NCBI GenBank assembly: GCA_009838645.1
Contig: VXRC01000020.1
Coordinates: 1 to 54,986 of the forward strand
Origin: Gemmatimonadota bacterium
GTDB lineage: Bacteria > JAAXHH01
Direction: 5' to 3'
Length of the DNA stretch: 54,986 nt
Below are positions 35,837-45,085 of this stretch, in pieces (the stretch's first letter is position 1; each line of letters begins with the position of its first letter). The position numbers were made by a program, and so were the translations under genes. Under the pieces are notes generated by a model. The model was given only the letters and a program-made list of their open reading frames with translations. It was not told the origin of the DNA and did no database searches.

Positions 35837-38335
35837 ATGGCCGAGGTCAAGGCACTCCAGGAAATCCAGACTAACCTTCAGGAAGATTCGGTAATCGAGT
35901 CTATCGCCGTGCTGCCCGTGCGCAACCTGGTCGTGTATCCCCACATGGCCGCCGCGCTGGTGGCCGACCGGCCGGGTTCCGTCAAGGCGCTGGACGAAGC
36001 GCTGCAGCAAGACAAGATGGTGCTGATCCTGGCGCAGCGGGACCCGGAGACGGACCAGCCGACGCCGGACGATCTCTACAAATTCGGAACGCTGGTCCGG
36101 ATCTATAAGATGATGAAGCTGCCCGGGGACAGCCTCCACGCGGTCGTCCACGGGGTCGCGCGCGCCCGGGTGCTGGAAGTGCTCGAAACCGAGCCCGTCA
36201 TGCGTGCCCGGGTGGAGCTTCAGGCTGAGCGGAAGAACGAGTCCATGGAGGGCAAGGCCCTGGCCCACAACCTGGCGGAGCAGTTCCAGCGCCTGATCGA
36301 ACTGGTCCCGACCATGTCCGAGGAGTTGCGGATACCCCTGCTCAACCTGGAGGACCAGCCCTCCAAGATGGCCGATTTCATCGCCTTCTACCTGAAGATC
36401 TCCCTCGAAGACCAGCAGGCTATGCTGGAATTGAGCGACGTCAAGGACCGGCTGAAGGCGCTGACCTTCCTGATCGCCCAGGAAGTCGAAGTGGCGGAAA
36501 CGGGCAGCCGCATCCAGTCGCAGGTCGAGGACAAGATGGGCAAGGCCCAGCGCGAGTACTATCTCCGCGAGCAGATGAAGGCCATCCGGCGGGAACTCGG
36601 CGAAGACGGCGAAGGTCAGGGCGAAGACCTGTCCGATCTGCGCGGGAAGATCGATGAGGCGGGCCTGCCGGACTTGGCCCGGGTGGAGGCGGAACGCGAG
36701 CTTCAGCGCCTGGAACGCATCCCGTCCATCTCCCCCGAGTATTCGACGCTGCGGACCTACCTCGAATGGCTGTCGGAACTGCCCTGGTCGGTCTCGTCGG
36801 AAGATCAGCTGGACATCGAGCGCGCCCGGGAGATCCTGGACGAAGACCACTACGGCCTCGAGAAGATCAAGGACCGCATCCTCGAACACCTGGCCGTGCG
36901 CAGCCTGAAGCCGGACCTGAAGGGTTCCATCCTGTGCTTCGTCGGACCGCCGGGGGTGGGCAAGACCTCGCTGGGCAAGTCCATCGCCCGCGCCCTGGAC
37001 CGCCAGTTCGTGCGCATTTCGCTGGGCGGCGTGCACGACGAGGCGGAGATCAGGGGGCACCGCAGGACCTACATCGGCGCGCTGCCCGGCCGCATCATCC
37101 AGAGCATCCGCAAGGCGGGCACCAACAACCCGGTCTTCATGCTGGACGAAATCGACAAGCTCGGACGGGACTTCCGGGGAGATCCCTCCTCGGCGCTGCT
37201 CGAAGTGCTCGACCCGGAACAGAACGACACCTTCACCGATCACTACATCGATCTGCCCTTCGACCTGTCCAACGTCATGTTCGTGACCACGGCCAACATG
37301 CTGGCCGGCATTCCGGAGCCGCTGCGCGACCGCATGGAGGTCATCGAGCTGTCGGGATACACGGAAGAGGAGAAGATCGAGATCGCCCGGCGCTACCTCG
37401 TCCCGCGGGAACTGGAGACGCACGGGCTGTCCACCGAGGACGTGGTCTTCGACGACCGGGCAATCGGCCGGATCATTGCCGACTACACCCGGGAGGCGGG
37501 CCTGCGCAACCTGGAACGCAAGATCCGCGCGGTGGCCCGCAAGTCGGCCCGTTCGGTCGCCGAAGGGCAGGCGCCCCCCTTCCCGGTGTCCGAAGACGAC
37601 CTTCACCGGTACCTGGGACCGCCCGAGTACTTCTCTGAGACCGCGGAGCGCACCGGCGAACCCGGCGTGGCCATCGGACTGGCGTGGACCCCCGCCGGCG
37701 GCGAGATCATGTTCGTGGAGGCCAGCAAGATGTCCGGCGGCAAGGGACTGACGCTCACGGGCCAACTGGGCGACGTGATGAAGGAATCCGCCCGGGCCGC
37801 GCTCACGTACGTGCGGGCGCACGCCGCGGACTGGCAGATCGACCCGGCGTTCTTCGGCGCGCACGACATCCATATCCATCTGCCCGTGGGCGCCATTCCC
37901 AAGGACGGACCCTCCGCTGGCGTGGCGCTCGTGACGGTGCTCACCTCTCTGTTCACGGGCCGGCCCGTACGGAACGACATGGCCATGACCGGCGAGGTCA
38001 CCCTCCGCGGCAAGGTCATGCCCGTCGGCGGCATCAAGGAGAAGGTCCTCGGGGCGATGCGGGCCGGCATCACCACTATCATACTGCCCCGCCGGAACGA
38101 GAAAGACCTGGACGACGTGCCCGCGGCCGTCAAGGAGAAGCTCGGTTTCTGCCTGGTCGACCACATCGACCAGGTCCTGGAACTGGCGCTCATGGACAAG
38201 CCCGTCGAGACTGAGCCCGTCAACGATGAACCCGTCGACGCTGAGCCCGTCGACGCACCGGAAAGCGACGAGGCGTGGGCGGAGAGCCTTGAAGGCGGCG
38301 TGGCGGTTGCGCCCCGCGACGCGAATCTGAACTGA
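35837..38335 (+). CDS. lon: Lon ATP-dependent protease
   Basis: 832 residues, standard LonA length plus a short acidic tail. N-terminal LAN domain (SIAVLPVRNLVVYPHMAA), coiled middle region, then AAA+ core with Walker A GPPGVGKTS (about residues 373-381) and Walker B FMLDEID. The proteolytic domain carries the dyad Ser693 in KDGPSAG and Lys736 in GGIKEK. It degrades misfolded and regulatory proteins in the cytoplasm. A GAGG about 8 nt upstream supports ATG 35837. The last 20 codons are a 15-bp tandem repeat that adds an acidic PVD/E tail not seen in other Lon proteins. The preceding region contains a candidate sigma-54 promoter. Confidence 0.97.
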   Translation: MAEVKALQEIQTNLQEDSVIESIAVLPVRNLVVYPHMAAALVADRPGSVKALDEALQQDKMVLILAQRDPETDQPTPDDLYKFGTLVRIYKMMKLPGDSLHAVVHGVARARVLEVLETEPVMRARVELQAERKNESMEGKALAHNLAEQFQRLIELVPTMSEELRIPLLNLEDQPSKMADFIAFYLKISLEDQQAMLELSDVKDRLKALTFLIAQEVEVAETGSRIQSQVEDKMGKAQREYYLREQMKAIRRELGEDGEGQGEDLSDLRGKIDEAGLPDLARVEAERELQRLERIPSISPEYSTLRTYLEWLSELPWSVSSEDQLDIERAREILDEDHYGLEKIKDRILEHLAVRSLKPDLKGSILCFVGPPGVGKTSLGKSIARALDRQFVRISLGGVHDEAEIRGHRRTYIGALPGRIIQSIRKAGTNNPVFMLDEIDKLGRDFRGDPSSALLEVLDPEQNDTFTDHYIDLPFDLSNVMFVTTANMLAGIPEPLRDRMEVIELSGYTEEEKIEIARRYLVPRELETHGLSTEDVVFDDRAIGRIIADYTREAGLRNLERKIRAVARKSARSVAEGQAPPFPVSEDDLHRYLGPPEYFSETAERTGEPGVAIGLAWTPAGGEIMFVEASKMSGGKGLTLTGQLGDVMKESARAALTYVRAHAADWQIDPAFFGAHDIHIHLPVGAIPKDGPSAGVALVTVLTSLFTGRPVRNDMAMTGEVTLRGKVMPVGGIKEKVLGAMRAGITTIILPRRNEKDLDDVPAAVKEKLGFCLVDHIDQVLELALMDKPVETEPVNDEPVDAEPVDAPESDEAWAESLEGGVAVAPRDANLN
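38201..38260 (+). repeat. 15-bp tandem repeat at the 3' end of lon, 4 copies
   Basis: CCCGTCGAGACTGAG and three variants (38201, 38216, 38231, 38246) follow each other and encode a PV(E/N/D)xE-type pentapeptide, extending Lon with an acidic tail. Confidence 0.85.
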
Positions 38336-38379
38336 ACGGGAAACTCGGTAAGACGTTATGTGAGGTATGGCGTAAACGA

Positions 38380-38408
38380 TTGACGCCGGGACGCGCGCCC
38401 GGTAATAT
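38380..38408 (+). promoter_or_regulatory. Sigma-70 promoter upstream of htrA
   Basis: TTGACG (38380-38385), 17-nt spacer, TAATAT (38403-38408). The predicted start is about 40 nt before the ribosome site of the protease gene. It separates that gene from lon transcription. Confidence 0.7.
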
Positions 38409-38457
38409 GCATTGTTGGATCAAGTTGGGTTCAGCCAGCAGAAAAGGGAGATCGAGC

Positions 38458-39948
38458 ATGAAGGAGAAAAGGAAGTTCGGTAGCCTGGCCGCCGCGGCGT
38501 TGCTCGTCACGGGCATGGTGCTCGGGGCACTGTTCATTTCCAACTGGGACGCATCCGTTGCAGAACGGGACGTATACCGGTCGATCACGCCGGTCGTGGC
38601 TGCTGACCAGCGATCGCTTCAGGATTTCAGTGAAACTTTCGCCACCATAGCCGAGCGGGTGAAGCCTTCGGTGGTGCTGATCGAGAGTAAACGGACGGTC
38701 AGGCAAGCGCAGGCGCGTCGGTTCTGGAGTCCCTTCGAGGAGTTCTTCGGCGGCCGGCAGCAGCCCGATGTCCAACCCAGGCCGTTCTCGGGGGTGGGAT
38801 CCGGGGTCATCGTGTCGGAAGACGGCTACATCCTGACGAACAACCACGTGGTGGAAGACGCGGAAAAACTGACCGTTCAACTGATCGACGAGCGCGAGGC
38901 GGAAGCGGAGATTGTCGGCCTGGATCCCCGAACCGATCTGGCTGTCATCAAAGTGGATCTCGATGAACTGTCCGTGCTGCCCTTCGGCGATTCAGACAAG
39001 CTGCGCGTGGGCGAATGGGTCATGGCCGTGGGCAATCCCCTGGGACGGAACCACACCGTCACGGCCGGAATCGTCAGCGCAAAAGGCAGGAACAGAGTGC
39101 TGCCGGTTGACGGCTCTTACGAAAACTTCATCCAGACGGACGCAGCCATCAACCCCGGGAACAGCGGCGGCGCCCTTGTCGACCTGGAAGGAAACCTCAT
39201 GGGCATTAACACGGCCATCGCAACCCGGACCGGCGGGTACCAGGGCATCGGTTTCGCGGTACCGGCCAATATGGCCCGTGACATCATGACCCGGCTGGTT
39301 GAGGATGGACGCATAAGCCGAGGGTACCTGGGTGTTGGGATCAGTGATTTAGATGATGTCGTGGCCGAATCCATGGGGCTCGATGGTACTGACGGAGCGG
39401 TGATCAGCACGATCACCAACGACGGGCCGGCGAGAGATTCCGACCTCCAGGTAGAGGACGTGATCGTCGGGGTTGATGGCGTAGACGTGGAGAACTCGGA
39501 CGACCTTCGCAAACGGATCGCGAGTATCGCACCGGGTACGGAAGTGGAACTCGAGGTTATCCGTGACGGCGAACCCGTGACGGTCGCGATCGAACTGGGC
39601 GAATTGCCCGACGGAGATCCCTCGCGTACCTCGTCGAGGGAGGATTCGCGAGAAAGAAGTCCCGCGAGCAACCTCGGCATCGATGTCATGGATGTTACCC
39701 GGGAATGGAGTCGTTTCTACGAATCGGGTTCGGGCGTGGTAATCACTCAGGTGCGATCGGGCAGCGTGGCCGAGGACAAGAACCTTCAGCGGGGCGACCT
39801 GATCCGCGAGGTGAACGGCGAATCCGTGTCCAGCGTACAGGAATTCCTCGGAATTGTCCGGCAGTTCGAAGCCGGCCAGGCGATCCGCTTCAGGATTCAG
39901 CGAGGCGACGCACAATTCCTGGTGGGGCTGCGGATTCCCGAAGAATAA
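38458..39948 (+). CDS. HtrA/DegP-type serine protease (Do family)
   Basis: 496 residues. N-terminal membrane anchor or signal segment (FGSLAAAALLVTGMVLGALF). The trypsin-like domain has a complete triad: H130 in LTNNHVV, D160 in RTDLAVIK and S236 in NPGNSGGAL. Two PDZ domains follow (about 290-390 and 405-490), the DegP/DegQ plan. It degrades misfolded periplasmic proteins. AGGGAG 8 nt before ATG 38458 fixes the start; the frame is open further to 38380 without ribosome site. It follows lon with its own promoter, so proteostasis genes cluster but are separately driven. A terminator lies downstream. Confidence 0.95.
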   Translation: MKEKRKFGSLAAAALLVTGMVLGALFISNWDASVAERDVYRSITPVVAADQRSLQDFSETFATIAERVKPSVVLIESKRTVRQAQARRFWSPFEEFFGGRQQPDVQPRPFSGVGSGVIVSEDGYILTNNHVVEDAEKLTVQLIDEREAEAEIVGLDPRTDLAVIKVDLDELSVLPFGDSDKLRVGEWVMAVGNPLGRNHTVTAGIVSAKGRNRVLPVDGSYENFIQTDAAINPGNSGGALVDLEGNLMGINTAIATRTGGYQGIGFAVPANMARDIMTRLVEDGRISRGYLGVGISDLDDVVAESMGLDGTDGAVISTITNDGPARDSDLQVEDVIVGVDGVDVENSDDLRKRIASIAPGTEVELEVIRDGEPVTVAIELGELPDGDPSRTSSREDSRERSPASNLGIDVMDVTREWSRFYESGSGVVITQVRSGSVAEDKNLQRGDLIREVNGESVSSVQEFLGIVRQFEAGQAIRFRIQRGDAQFLVGLRIPEE

Positions 39949-39990
39949 CATGTAGAATAACATATAGTCCGAACGGGAGACGCTGAAGCC

Positions 39991-40041
39991 GCGTCCGGCA
40001 CACCGTCGCGCGTCCGGCACACCGTCGCGCGTCCGGCTTCC
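39991..40041. repeat. 19-bp intergenic tandem repeat
   Basis: GCGTCCGGCACACCGTCGC occurs at 39991-40009 and 40010-40028, then a partial copy. It is in the gap between the protease gene and the terminator. Confidence 0.9.
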
Positions 40042-40063
40042 AGGAACATCATTTAACTCATCA

Positions 40064-40091
40064 GAAAACGCGGAGCGCCTTCCGCGTTTTC
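40064..40091. terminator. Rho-independent terminator, bidirectional in form
   Basis: GAAAACGCGGA (40064-40074) and TCCGCGTTTTC (40081-40091) form a perfect 11-bp stem with a 6-nt loop (GCGCCT). The right arm ends in a TTTTCTTC tract, and A's flank the left arm, so it can stop transcripts from either side. Confidence 0.8.
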
Positions 40092-40161
40092 TTCATAATG
40101 AGCCCTTAGGCCGAAGGGTATCGGGTACCCGCATCGATACGGCCGGAGTACGTACTTCCAG

Positions 40162-41802
40162 ATGAATGCTCCCGTCGCACTGGTCATCCTGGACGGCTGG
40201 GGCATCGCCCCCCGCGGCGATGCCAACGCCGTTCTGCTGGCGGAGACGCCGAACTTCGACAGGCTGTGGCAGCAGTATTCCCATACCATGCTGAGCGCAT
40301 CGGGCGAAGACGTCGGTCTTCCGCCCGGGATCATGGGCAACTCGGAAGTCGGCCACCTCAACCTGGGCGCCGGACGAGTGGTCCGCCAGGAAGTCAGCCG
40401 GATTAACGAGTCCATCGACGACGGCTCATTCTTCGAAAACGCCGCACTCGTCGAGGTCCTGGAACGGCTTCGGGGGACGGGAGGCCGGTTGCACCTGCTG
40501 GGACTCACGTCGGACGGACTGGTCCACAGCGCCGAGAAGCATTACCTGGCACTGCTCGAAATGGCCCGGCGGCGGGGTCTGACCGGCGATCGCGTCCTGG
40601 TTCACGCCATCCTGGACGGCCGCGACACGTCACCCCGGAGCGCGCCGGCCTATCTCGAAACGCTGCAGGAGGCCATCGAGCGACTCGGTGTGAGCCGCAT
40701 CGCCACCGTGACCGGGCGGTACTACGCCATGGATCGGGACAACCGGTGGGAGCGGGTGCGCAGGGCCTACGAGCTTTTTACCGTAGGAAAGGGGTACCGG
40801 GCCGGTACCGTGGCGGAAGCCGTACAGGCGGCTTACGACCGGGGCGAAACGGACGAGTTCGTATCGCCTACCGTGATCGGTGCGGCGCCGGACGGTCCCG
40901 CCAAATCAGCACCGGGACGACCCGCCAATGTAATCTCGGACGGCGACGCGGTGATCGTCTTCAATTTCCGGGCCGACCGGGGACGACAGCTCGTCCGGGC
41001 CTTCATCGAAACAAATTTCGACGGATTCGATCGCGGGGCCGTGCCGGACATACGCATCGCTACCATGACGCCCTACGATGCGCGTTTCGATGTGCCCTGC
41101 GCCTTTCGTCCCCCGGAACGCATGCGTAAAATCCTGGGAGAAACGATCAGCCTGGCCGGCCGGCGGCAACTGCGCGTGGCGGAAACGGAAAAGTACCCAC
41201 ACGTCACCTATTTCTTCAATGGCGGCGATGAGCGGCCCTTCGATGGCGAGGACCGGATCCTGGTCCCTTCTCCGCGGGACGTGGCCACCTACGACGAGAA
41301 GCCCGAAATGAGCGCGCCCGAGGTCGCGGCCCGGGTGGCCGATACCCTGCGCGGCGGGGAATACGACTTCGTGCTGGTGAATTTCGCCAATCCGGACATG
41401 GTGGGCCACACGGGTTCGCTCCCCGCGGCGGTCGCGGCCGTGGAAACGGTCGACCGGTGCCTGGGTGTGGTGATGGACGCGGTCCGCTCGGCCGGCGGTG
41501 GAGCGGTCGTGACGGCGGACCATGGCAACGCGGAGAGGATGGTCGACCCCGCCACCTCCGAACCCCACACCGCGCATACGACGAATCCCGTGCCGCTCAT
41601 CCTCGTGGACGACAAGCGTGAATACGGACTGTTGCGCACTGGCGGGCGCCTGGCGGACGTGGCGCCGACCGTGCTGTCCATGATGGGCATTTCCTGTCCG
41701 GAGTCGATGTCGGGCACGGACCTGGCGGTCCCGGACATTCCGGCCGATCGCGCCGGTTCAAATAACCGGGCCAATCCGGCCGGAAGCACGGAGCGGGCAT
41801 GA
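40162..41802 (+). CDS. gpmI: 2,3-bisphosphoglycerate-independent phosphoglycerate mutase
   Basis: 546 residues (usual 510-515), the excess being a C-terminal tail. Alkaline-phosphatase-superfamily fold with D11 in VILDGWGI and the phosphoserine Ser61 in GNSEVGHLN; VHAILDGRDTSP, TADHGNAERM and the later metal site are present. It interconverts 3- and 2-phosphoglycerate using Mn. The ribosome site is GGAG about 14 nt upstream. The TGA overlaps an ATG of a duplicated start sequence (see repeat at 41780). It is followed by a ROK kinase, a glycolytic pair. Confidence 0.95.
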   Translation: MNAPVALVILDGWGIAPRGDANAVLLAETPNFDRLWQQYSHTMLSASGEDVGLPPGIMGNSEVGHLNLGAGRVVRQEVSRINESIDDGSFFENAALVEVLERLRGTGGRLHLLGLTSDGLVHSAEKHYLALLEMARRRGLTGDRVLVHAILDGRDTSPRSAPAYLETLQEAIERLGVSRIATVTGRYYAMDRDNRWERVRRAYELFTVGKGYRAGTVAEAVQAAYDRGETDEFVSPTVIGAAPDGPAKSAPGRPANVISDGDAVIVFNFRADRGRQLVRAFIETNFDGFDRGAVPDIRIATMTPYDARFDVPCAFRPPERMRKILGETISLAGRRQLRVAETEKYPHVTYFFNGGDERPFDGEDRILVPSPRDVATYDEKPEMSAPEVAARVADTLRGGEYDFVLVNFANPDMVGHTGSLPAAVAAVETVDRCLGVVMDAVRSAGGGAVVTADHGNAERMVDPATSEPHTAHTTNPVPLILVDDKREYGLLRTGGRLADVAPTVLSMMGISCPESMSGTDLAVPDIPADRAGSNNRANPAGSTERA

Positions 41803-41859
41803 AGCGAGACCACGGCGGTCCGGCCACGTTTTCCGGAAGCACGGAGCGGGCATGAAGCG
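41780..41859 (+). repeat. 27-bp direct repeat with 53-bp period at the gpmI/ROK junction
   Basis: A 27-bp segment beginning CCGGAAGCACGGAGCGGG occurs at 41780-41806 and 41833-41859. Each copy contains GAGCGGGCATGAAGCG: the first ATG overlaps the gpmI TGA and the second is the real kinase start. Because 53 is not a multiple of 3, the first ATG opens an 18-codon frame that ends at TGA 41853-41855, overlapping the kinase ATG. Confidence 0.9.
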
Positions 41860-42817
41860 CGACCTGGTCATAGGCGTGGACCTGGGCGGAACCAACGTCA
41901 ACAGCGCCGTCGTGGATGACGGGGGCCGCATATCCCACCGGGCCTGGCAGTCCATATCGGGCAGCCGAACCGCCGGGGAGGTGATCGACCGGTTGGCGGC
42001 CTGCGTCGAGACGACCATGGATTCCTGCGGCAGGGACCGCGTGGCGGGCGTGGGCGTGGGAACGCCCGGGTTGATCCCGGCCGATTCAGGTACCGTGGTC
42101 TACGCTCCGAACGTGCCGGAATGGGTGGATCTCCCGCTCCAGTCGCTGCTCCGGGAACGCCTGGAGCTTCCGGTGGCGATCGAGAACGACGCCAATGCGG
42201 CCGCCATCGGGGAACACTGGGTCGGAGGCGCCGCCGGTTACGCCAACATCATATGCATCACCCTCGGGACGGGCGTCGGCGGCGCGATCATCATGAACAA
42301 CGAAGTCTGGCGCGGTTCAAACGGCGCGGGCGGCGAGATCGGCCATATGACCGTCGTGGAGAACGGCAGAATGTGCGGCTGCGGCGCGCCGGGGTGTCTG
42401 GAAGCCTATGCCTCGGCGACGGCCATCGCCGAACAGGCGCGGGAACTGTTGCGGGGCGGGCGGACGAGCGTATTGACGGAACTGGCCGGCAGCGACCCCG
42501 GCCGCATCGATGCCGCGATGATCGCCGAGGCGGCCGACCGGGGCGATGAGACGGCGCGCGAGGTGATGCACCGGTCCGCCACGCTGCTGGGCACGGCCGT
42601 CTCCAGTCTCACCAACCTGCTGAATCCTGAAATGATCGTTATAGGCGGGGGCGTCATCAAGGCGGGCGATCTGATCTTCGGCCCCGTCCGCGCGGAGGTG
42701 GCGCGGCGCGCCTACAAGTGGTCCGCGGGCATCCTCGAAATCGTGCCTGCCAGACTCGGCGACGACGCCGGCATCATCGGTGCCGCGCGTCACTTCATGT
42801 TGAGCCGTACCACGTAG
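41852..42817 (+). CDS. ROK-family glucokinase
   Basis: 321 residues. ATP/sugar site GVDLGGTNVNS, catalytic D113 in ENDANAAAIGEH, sugar-binding E162-x-x-H165 in GEIGH and zinc cysteines C175, C177 and C182 in CGCGAPGCLEAYAS: the full ROK signature. Most likely phosphorylates glucose at C6, with other hexoses possible. No HTH, so not a repressor. The ATG overlaps a short upstream frame (ATGA coupling) within the duplicated region. gpmI and this gene would both feed or use glycolysis. Confidence 0.93.
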   Translation: MKRDLVIGVDLGGTNVNSAVVDDGGRISHRAWQSISGSRTAGEVIDRLAACVETTMDSCGRDRVAGVGVGTPGLIPADSGTVVYAPNVPEWVDLPLQSLLRERLELPVAIENDANAAAIGEHWVGGAAGYANIICITLGTGVGGAIIMNNEVWRGSNGAGGEIGHMTVVENGRMCGCGAPGCLEAYASATAIAEQARELLRGGRTSVLTELAGSDPGRIDAAMIAEAADRGDETAREVMHRSATLLGTAVSSLTNLLNPEMIVIGGGVIKAGDLIFGPVRAEVARRAYKWSAGILEIVPARLGDDAGIIGAARHFMLSRTT

Positions 42818-42888
42818 CTTTGGATGTTCTGGAATGTTCGCTTAAGGCAGAACCAGGCGATCTGCGCTACCCGGTCGGCAGGCTGAGG

Positions 42889-43374
42889 CTACTCGTTGGC
42901 CCTGGACGAAACGCCGGACTGAACGATCTCCTTATGGGTCCGCAAGATCAGTTCCAGCGCCTTGACCACGGACTCCAACTGCTCCTGGTCCCACTTTCCG
43001 GCAACCCTCAATGCCGCCTCCCGGGCGACACGCCAGAACCGCTCCGTGGCTTTCTGTCCCTCTTCCGTCAATTCGCAGATGACCACTCTTCGGTCGTCGG
43101 GATCCTTGGTCCGAACTACCAGGCCTTTTTTCTCCAGGCGGTCTACGATCGATGTCGTGGCGGCCAGCGTGTTCTTCAGGTAGTAGGAGATCATCCCCAT
43201 CCGCATGGAACCCATCTGCTTCAGCATGACCAGGGTATTGAACTGGGAAATCGAGAGGTCCATCCCCTGCCATTCATGCAAACGGCCGCTGTACATGATC
43301 CGGTTGATTTCTTCCACGGAACTCAGGTAGCGGTCCGAGATATCCTGTCTGCGTTCGTTGTTCAAATCGGACAC
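42889..43374 (-). CDS. MarR-family transcriptional regulator (first)
   Basis: 161 residues. Winged-helix core with ISQFNTLVMLKQMG, then SYYLKNTLAATTSIVDRLEKKG as recognition region and DPDDRRVVICELTEEG as wing, the MarR pattern. It senses an unknown ligand (often phenolic or oxidative). A promoter with a possible self-operator lies upstream at 43590-43618. A second MarR is encoded 845 nt away in the same direction; the two share the wing signature. Confidence 0.93.
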   Translation of the reverse strand: MSDLNNERRQDISDRYLSSVEEINRIMYSGRLHEWQGMDLSISQFNTLVMLKQMGSMRMGMISYYLKNTLAATTSIVDRLEKKGLVVRTKDPDDRRVVICELTEEGQKATERFWRVAREAALRVAGKWDQEQLESVVKALELILRTHKEIVQSGVSSRANE

Positions 43375-43589
43375 CAGGGTTTAAGCGAGCGGTTCGTAAG
43401 GCAACTTTTCTGCGGGATCGAATGGTTCCGATTCTTAAGCAACAACCCCGGGAACGGTCGACCCAGCCCGGAAGGCGAATGCGGTACTTCCTTCGGTTCT
43501 TTCGGGTCGTACCTGCGTCAGTTAAAACCGAATGATCCGATGCAAGGAATGTACTGTGAAAAATCATACACTTCAACAAAACTGATAAG

Positions 43590-43618
43590 AAACTATCCAG
43601 CAAATTAACAATTGTCAA
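43590..43618 (-). promoter_or_regulatory. MarR promoter with possible self-operator
   Basis: On the minus strand TTGACA (43613-43618) is followed after 17 nt by TAGTTT (43590-43595). The palindrome ACAATTGT (43608-43615), in the wider near-palindrome TTAACAATTGTCAA, overlaps the -35. MarR proteins usually bind such repeats at their own promoter. Confidence 0.55.
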
Positions 43619-44094
43619 ATCAAACTTTAACTCGGCTAAGTTATTTCCCATGACCTTCGGTGTGCGCTGCCGCGATACGGCGCCGGAGCGATTTCACCGG
43701 GATTCAGCGGGGCACGCTGAATCCGTCCGATCTGGAACGGTCCGATAAAGCGGGCGACAAGATACGGTCCGAAGGGTACACGAAGGCGGATGGCGGCGAC
43801 GATTACCGGTGAGCAGGTAGGACGCCGATCACCAGGTGGGAAAAGGTGACGATTACTGGGGTTCTTTGGCGGTCATCGCCTTGAAGAGATCAAGGTCCGT
43901 CGATCGCCGGGTGTGGATATGGCGGCACCCGCCCTGGGGGAGCAGGAAACCGGCGGCCACCGGAGCGCGTCAGACGGCGATCACCGGATTTGAGCATATG
44001 TGTTGATTACGGGACGGAGAAGTACGGCGCCCCTTGCGGGTTGGCATCACGGCGCGGGGTTGGCTCCCGACCCGGTCGGGCCACCGGGAGGAGG

Positions 44095-44161
44095 TTGGCG
44101 TCCCGGCGTTGATTGGCGTCCCGGCGTTGATTGGCGTCCCGGCGTTGATTGGCGTCCCGGC
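44095..44161. repeat. 18-bp intergenic tandem repeat, 3.7 copies
   Basis: TTGGCGTCCCGGCGTTGA at 44095, 44113 and 44131, then 13 bp of a fourth copy. Copies are identical. There are no spacers, so it is not a CRISPR. Confidence 0.95.
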
Positions 44162-44218
44162 CTGGTCGGGAAGGACCGCTTCCATACGGCCAGCGGGACG
44201 CTTCCTGCTGGTCCGGCT

Positions 44219-44725
44219 TTACATCTTGTTGAACAGCCTGTCTTTGTTTGGATCCGAAACGATGCAGACAGACCTTTCCTCGTCGGTGCTCCATAACGAT
44301 TCCAGCGACTCGACCACGGACTCGAATTGCTTGAAATCCCATTTTTCGGCTACCTTTTTCGCGCGAATCCTCGTATGGTTTATGATCCGCTGCGTAGCCT
44401 TCCTGCCATCATCGGTAAACTCGCAGATGACCACTCTGCGATCGCTCGGATCCGAACTTCGCTGCAGGTAACCCTTGCCAACCAGGTGATCTACGATGAT
44501 GGACATATGCGGCAGCTTGCTGCCCAGGTAATTCGCCAGGGCACCCATCCGCGTGGGTCCGTGGTGGTACAACATCATCAGTGTGTTTGCCTGGTGCGCG
44601 TTCAATCCGAGTTTCTTCAGCTCGCCAAGACGTTCATTGTGCATCAACCGACTCAGATGTTGTATCGCACAGACAAACCGGTCCGTCAACTCTCCCCTGA
44701 CACCTTCTCCCATTGCACCGTTCAT
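44219..44725 (-). CDS. MarR-family transcriptional regulator (second)
   Basis: 168 residues from ATG 44725, chosen because GGGGAAGG lies about 6 nt upstream; the frame is open to 44779. Winged helix with LNAHQANTLMMLYHHGPTRM, LGSKLPHMSIIVDHLVGKG and SDPSDRRVVICEFTDDG (wing). It is about one-third identical by eye to the first MarR. A TATACT-type -10 (44846-44851 on the minus strand) lies upstream with a weak -35. Confidence 0.88.
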   Translation of the reverse strand: MNGAMGEGVRGELTDRFVCAIQHLSRLMHNERLGELKKLGLNAHQANTLMMLYHHGPTRMGALANYLGSKLPHMSIIVDHLVGKGYLQRSSDPSDRRVVICEFTDDGRKATQRIINHTRIRAKKVAEKWDFKQFESVVESLESLWSTDEERSVCIVSDPNKDRLFNKM

Positions 44726-45036
44726 GAGCGCCTTCCCCGAATACGTGATTAACGTGCGTATATACGGCCCGTGGTCCAATGTCTATAAGGTGACGATGAC
44801 TCAGGCTTTGGAAGTGCGTCGGTCCAAAACCGCCCATTCTACCTGAGTATAACGGTAAAAGTGTGACCAGTGTGTGAATAATTGACGCTGAAAGAGGATA
44901 ATTGTGAGAAAAATCACGAAATGACCACGTGGAACCCCCTTTAAACGGCGTCCCGCGTCTTTGAGGCCGGACTACGCTTAGTGATCCTTCCGGTAAACTA
45001 CATAGGCCCGGGTATACGGATCATTTGCGGTTTTCA

Positions 45037-45064
45037 TTGACATGATAATGTACAATTGTACAAT
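45037..45064 (+). promoter_or_regulatory. Promoter and palindromic operator of the PIN/Phd pair
   Basis: TTGACA (45037-45042), 16-nt spacer, TACAAT (45059-45064). The perfect palindrome TGTACAATTGTACA (45049-45062) overlaps the -10 region, as in autoregulated toxin-antitoxin operons. Confidence 0.75.
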
Positions 45065-45085
45065 ATCATAAAAGGAGGTTTCTGC

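Larger units (their letters stand above)
43375..44218. other. 844-nt intergenic region between two MarR genes
   Basis: No gene is supported. The right part up to 43650 is AT-rich and carries the promoter for the MarR gene. From 43650 to 44090 it is high-GC with G-rich and GATTACC/GATCACC-type near repeats, and then an 18-bp tandem repeat. Short open frames do not resemble proteins. Confidence 0.6.

Noticed and set aside
35669-38164. 831-residue open frame antisense to lon
   Set aside because: It overlaps lon almost completely, has no ribosome site and reads as low-complexity residues typical of the reverse of a high-GC gene.
43274-43651. 125-residue minus-strand frame covering the MarR 5' end
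   Set aside because: It overlaps a well-supported MarR gene in another frame and has no ribosome site or domain.
44095-44161. CRISPR-like array
   Set aside because: The 18-bp copies are directly adjacent with no unique spacers; it is a tandem repeat.
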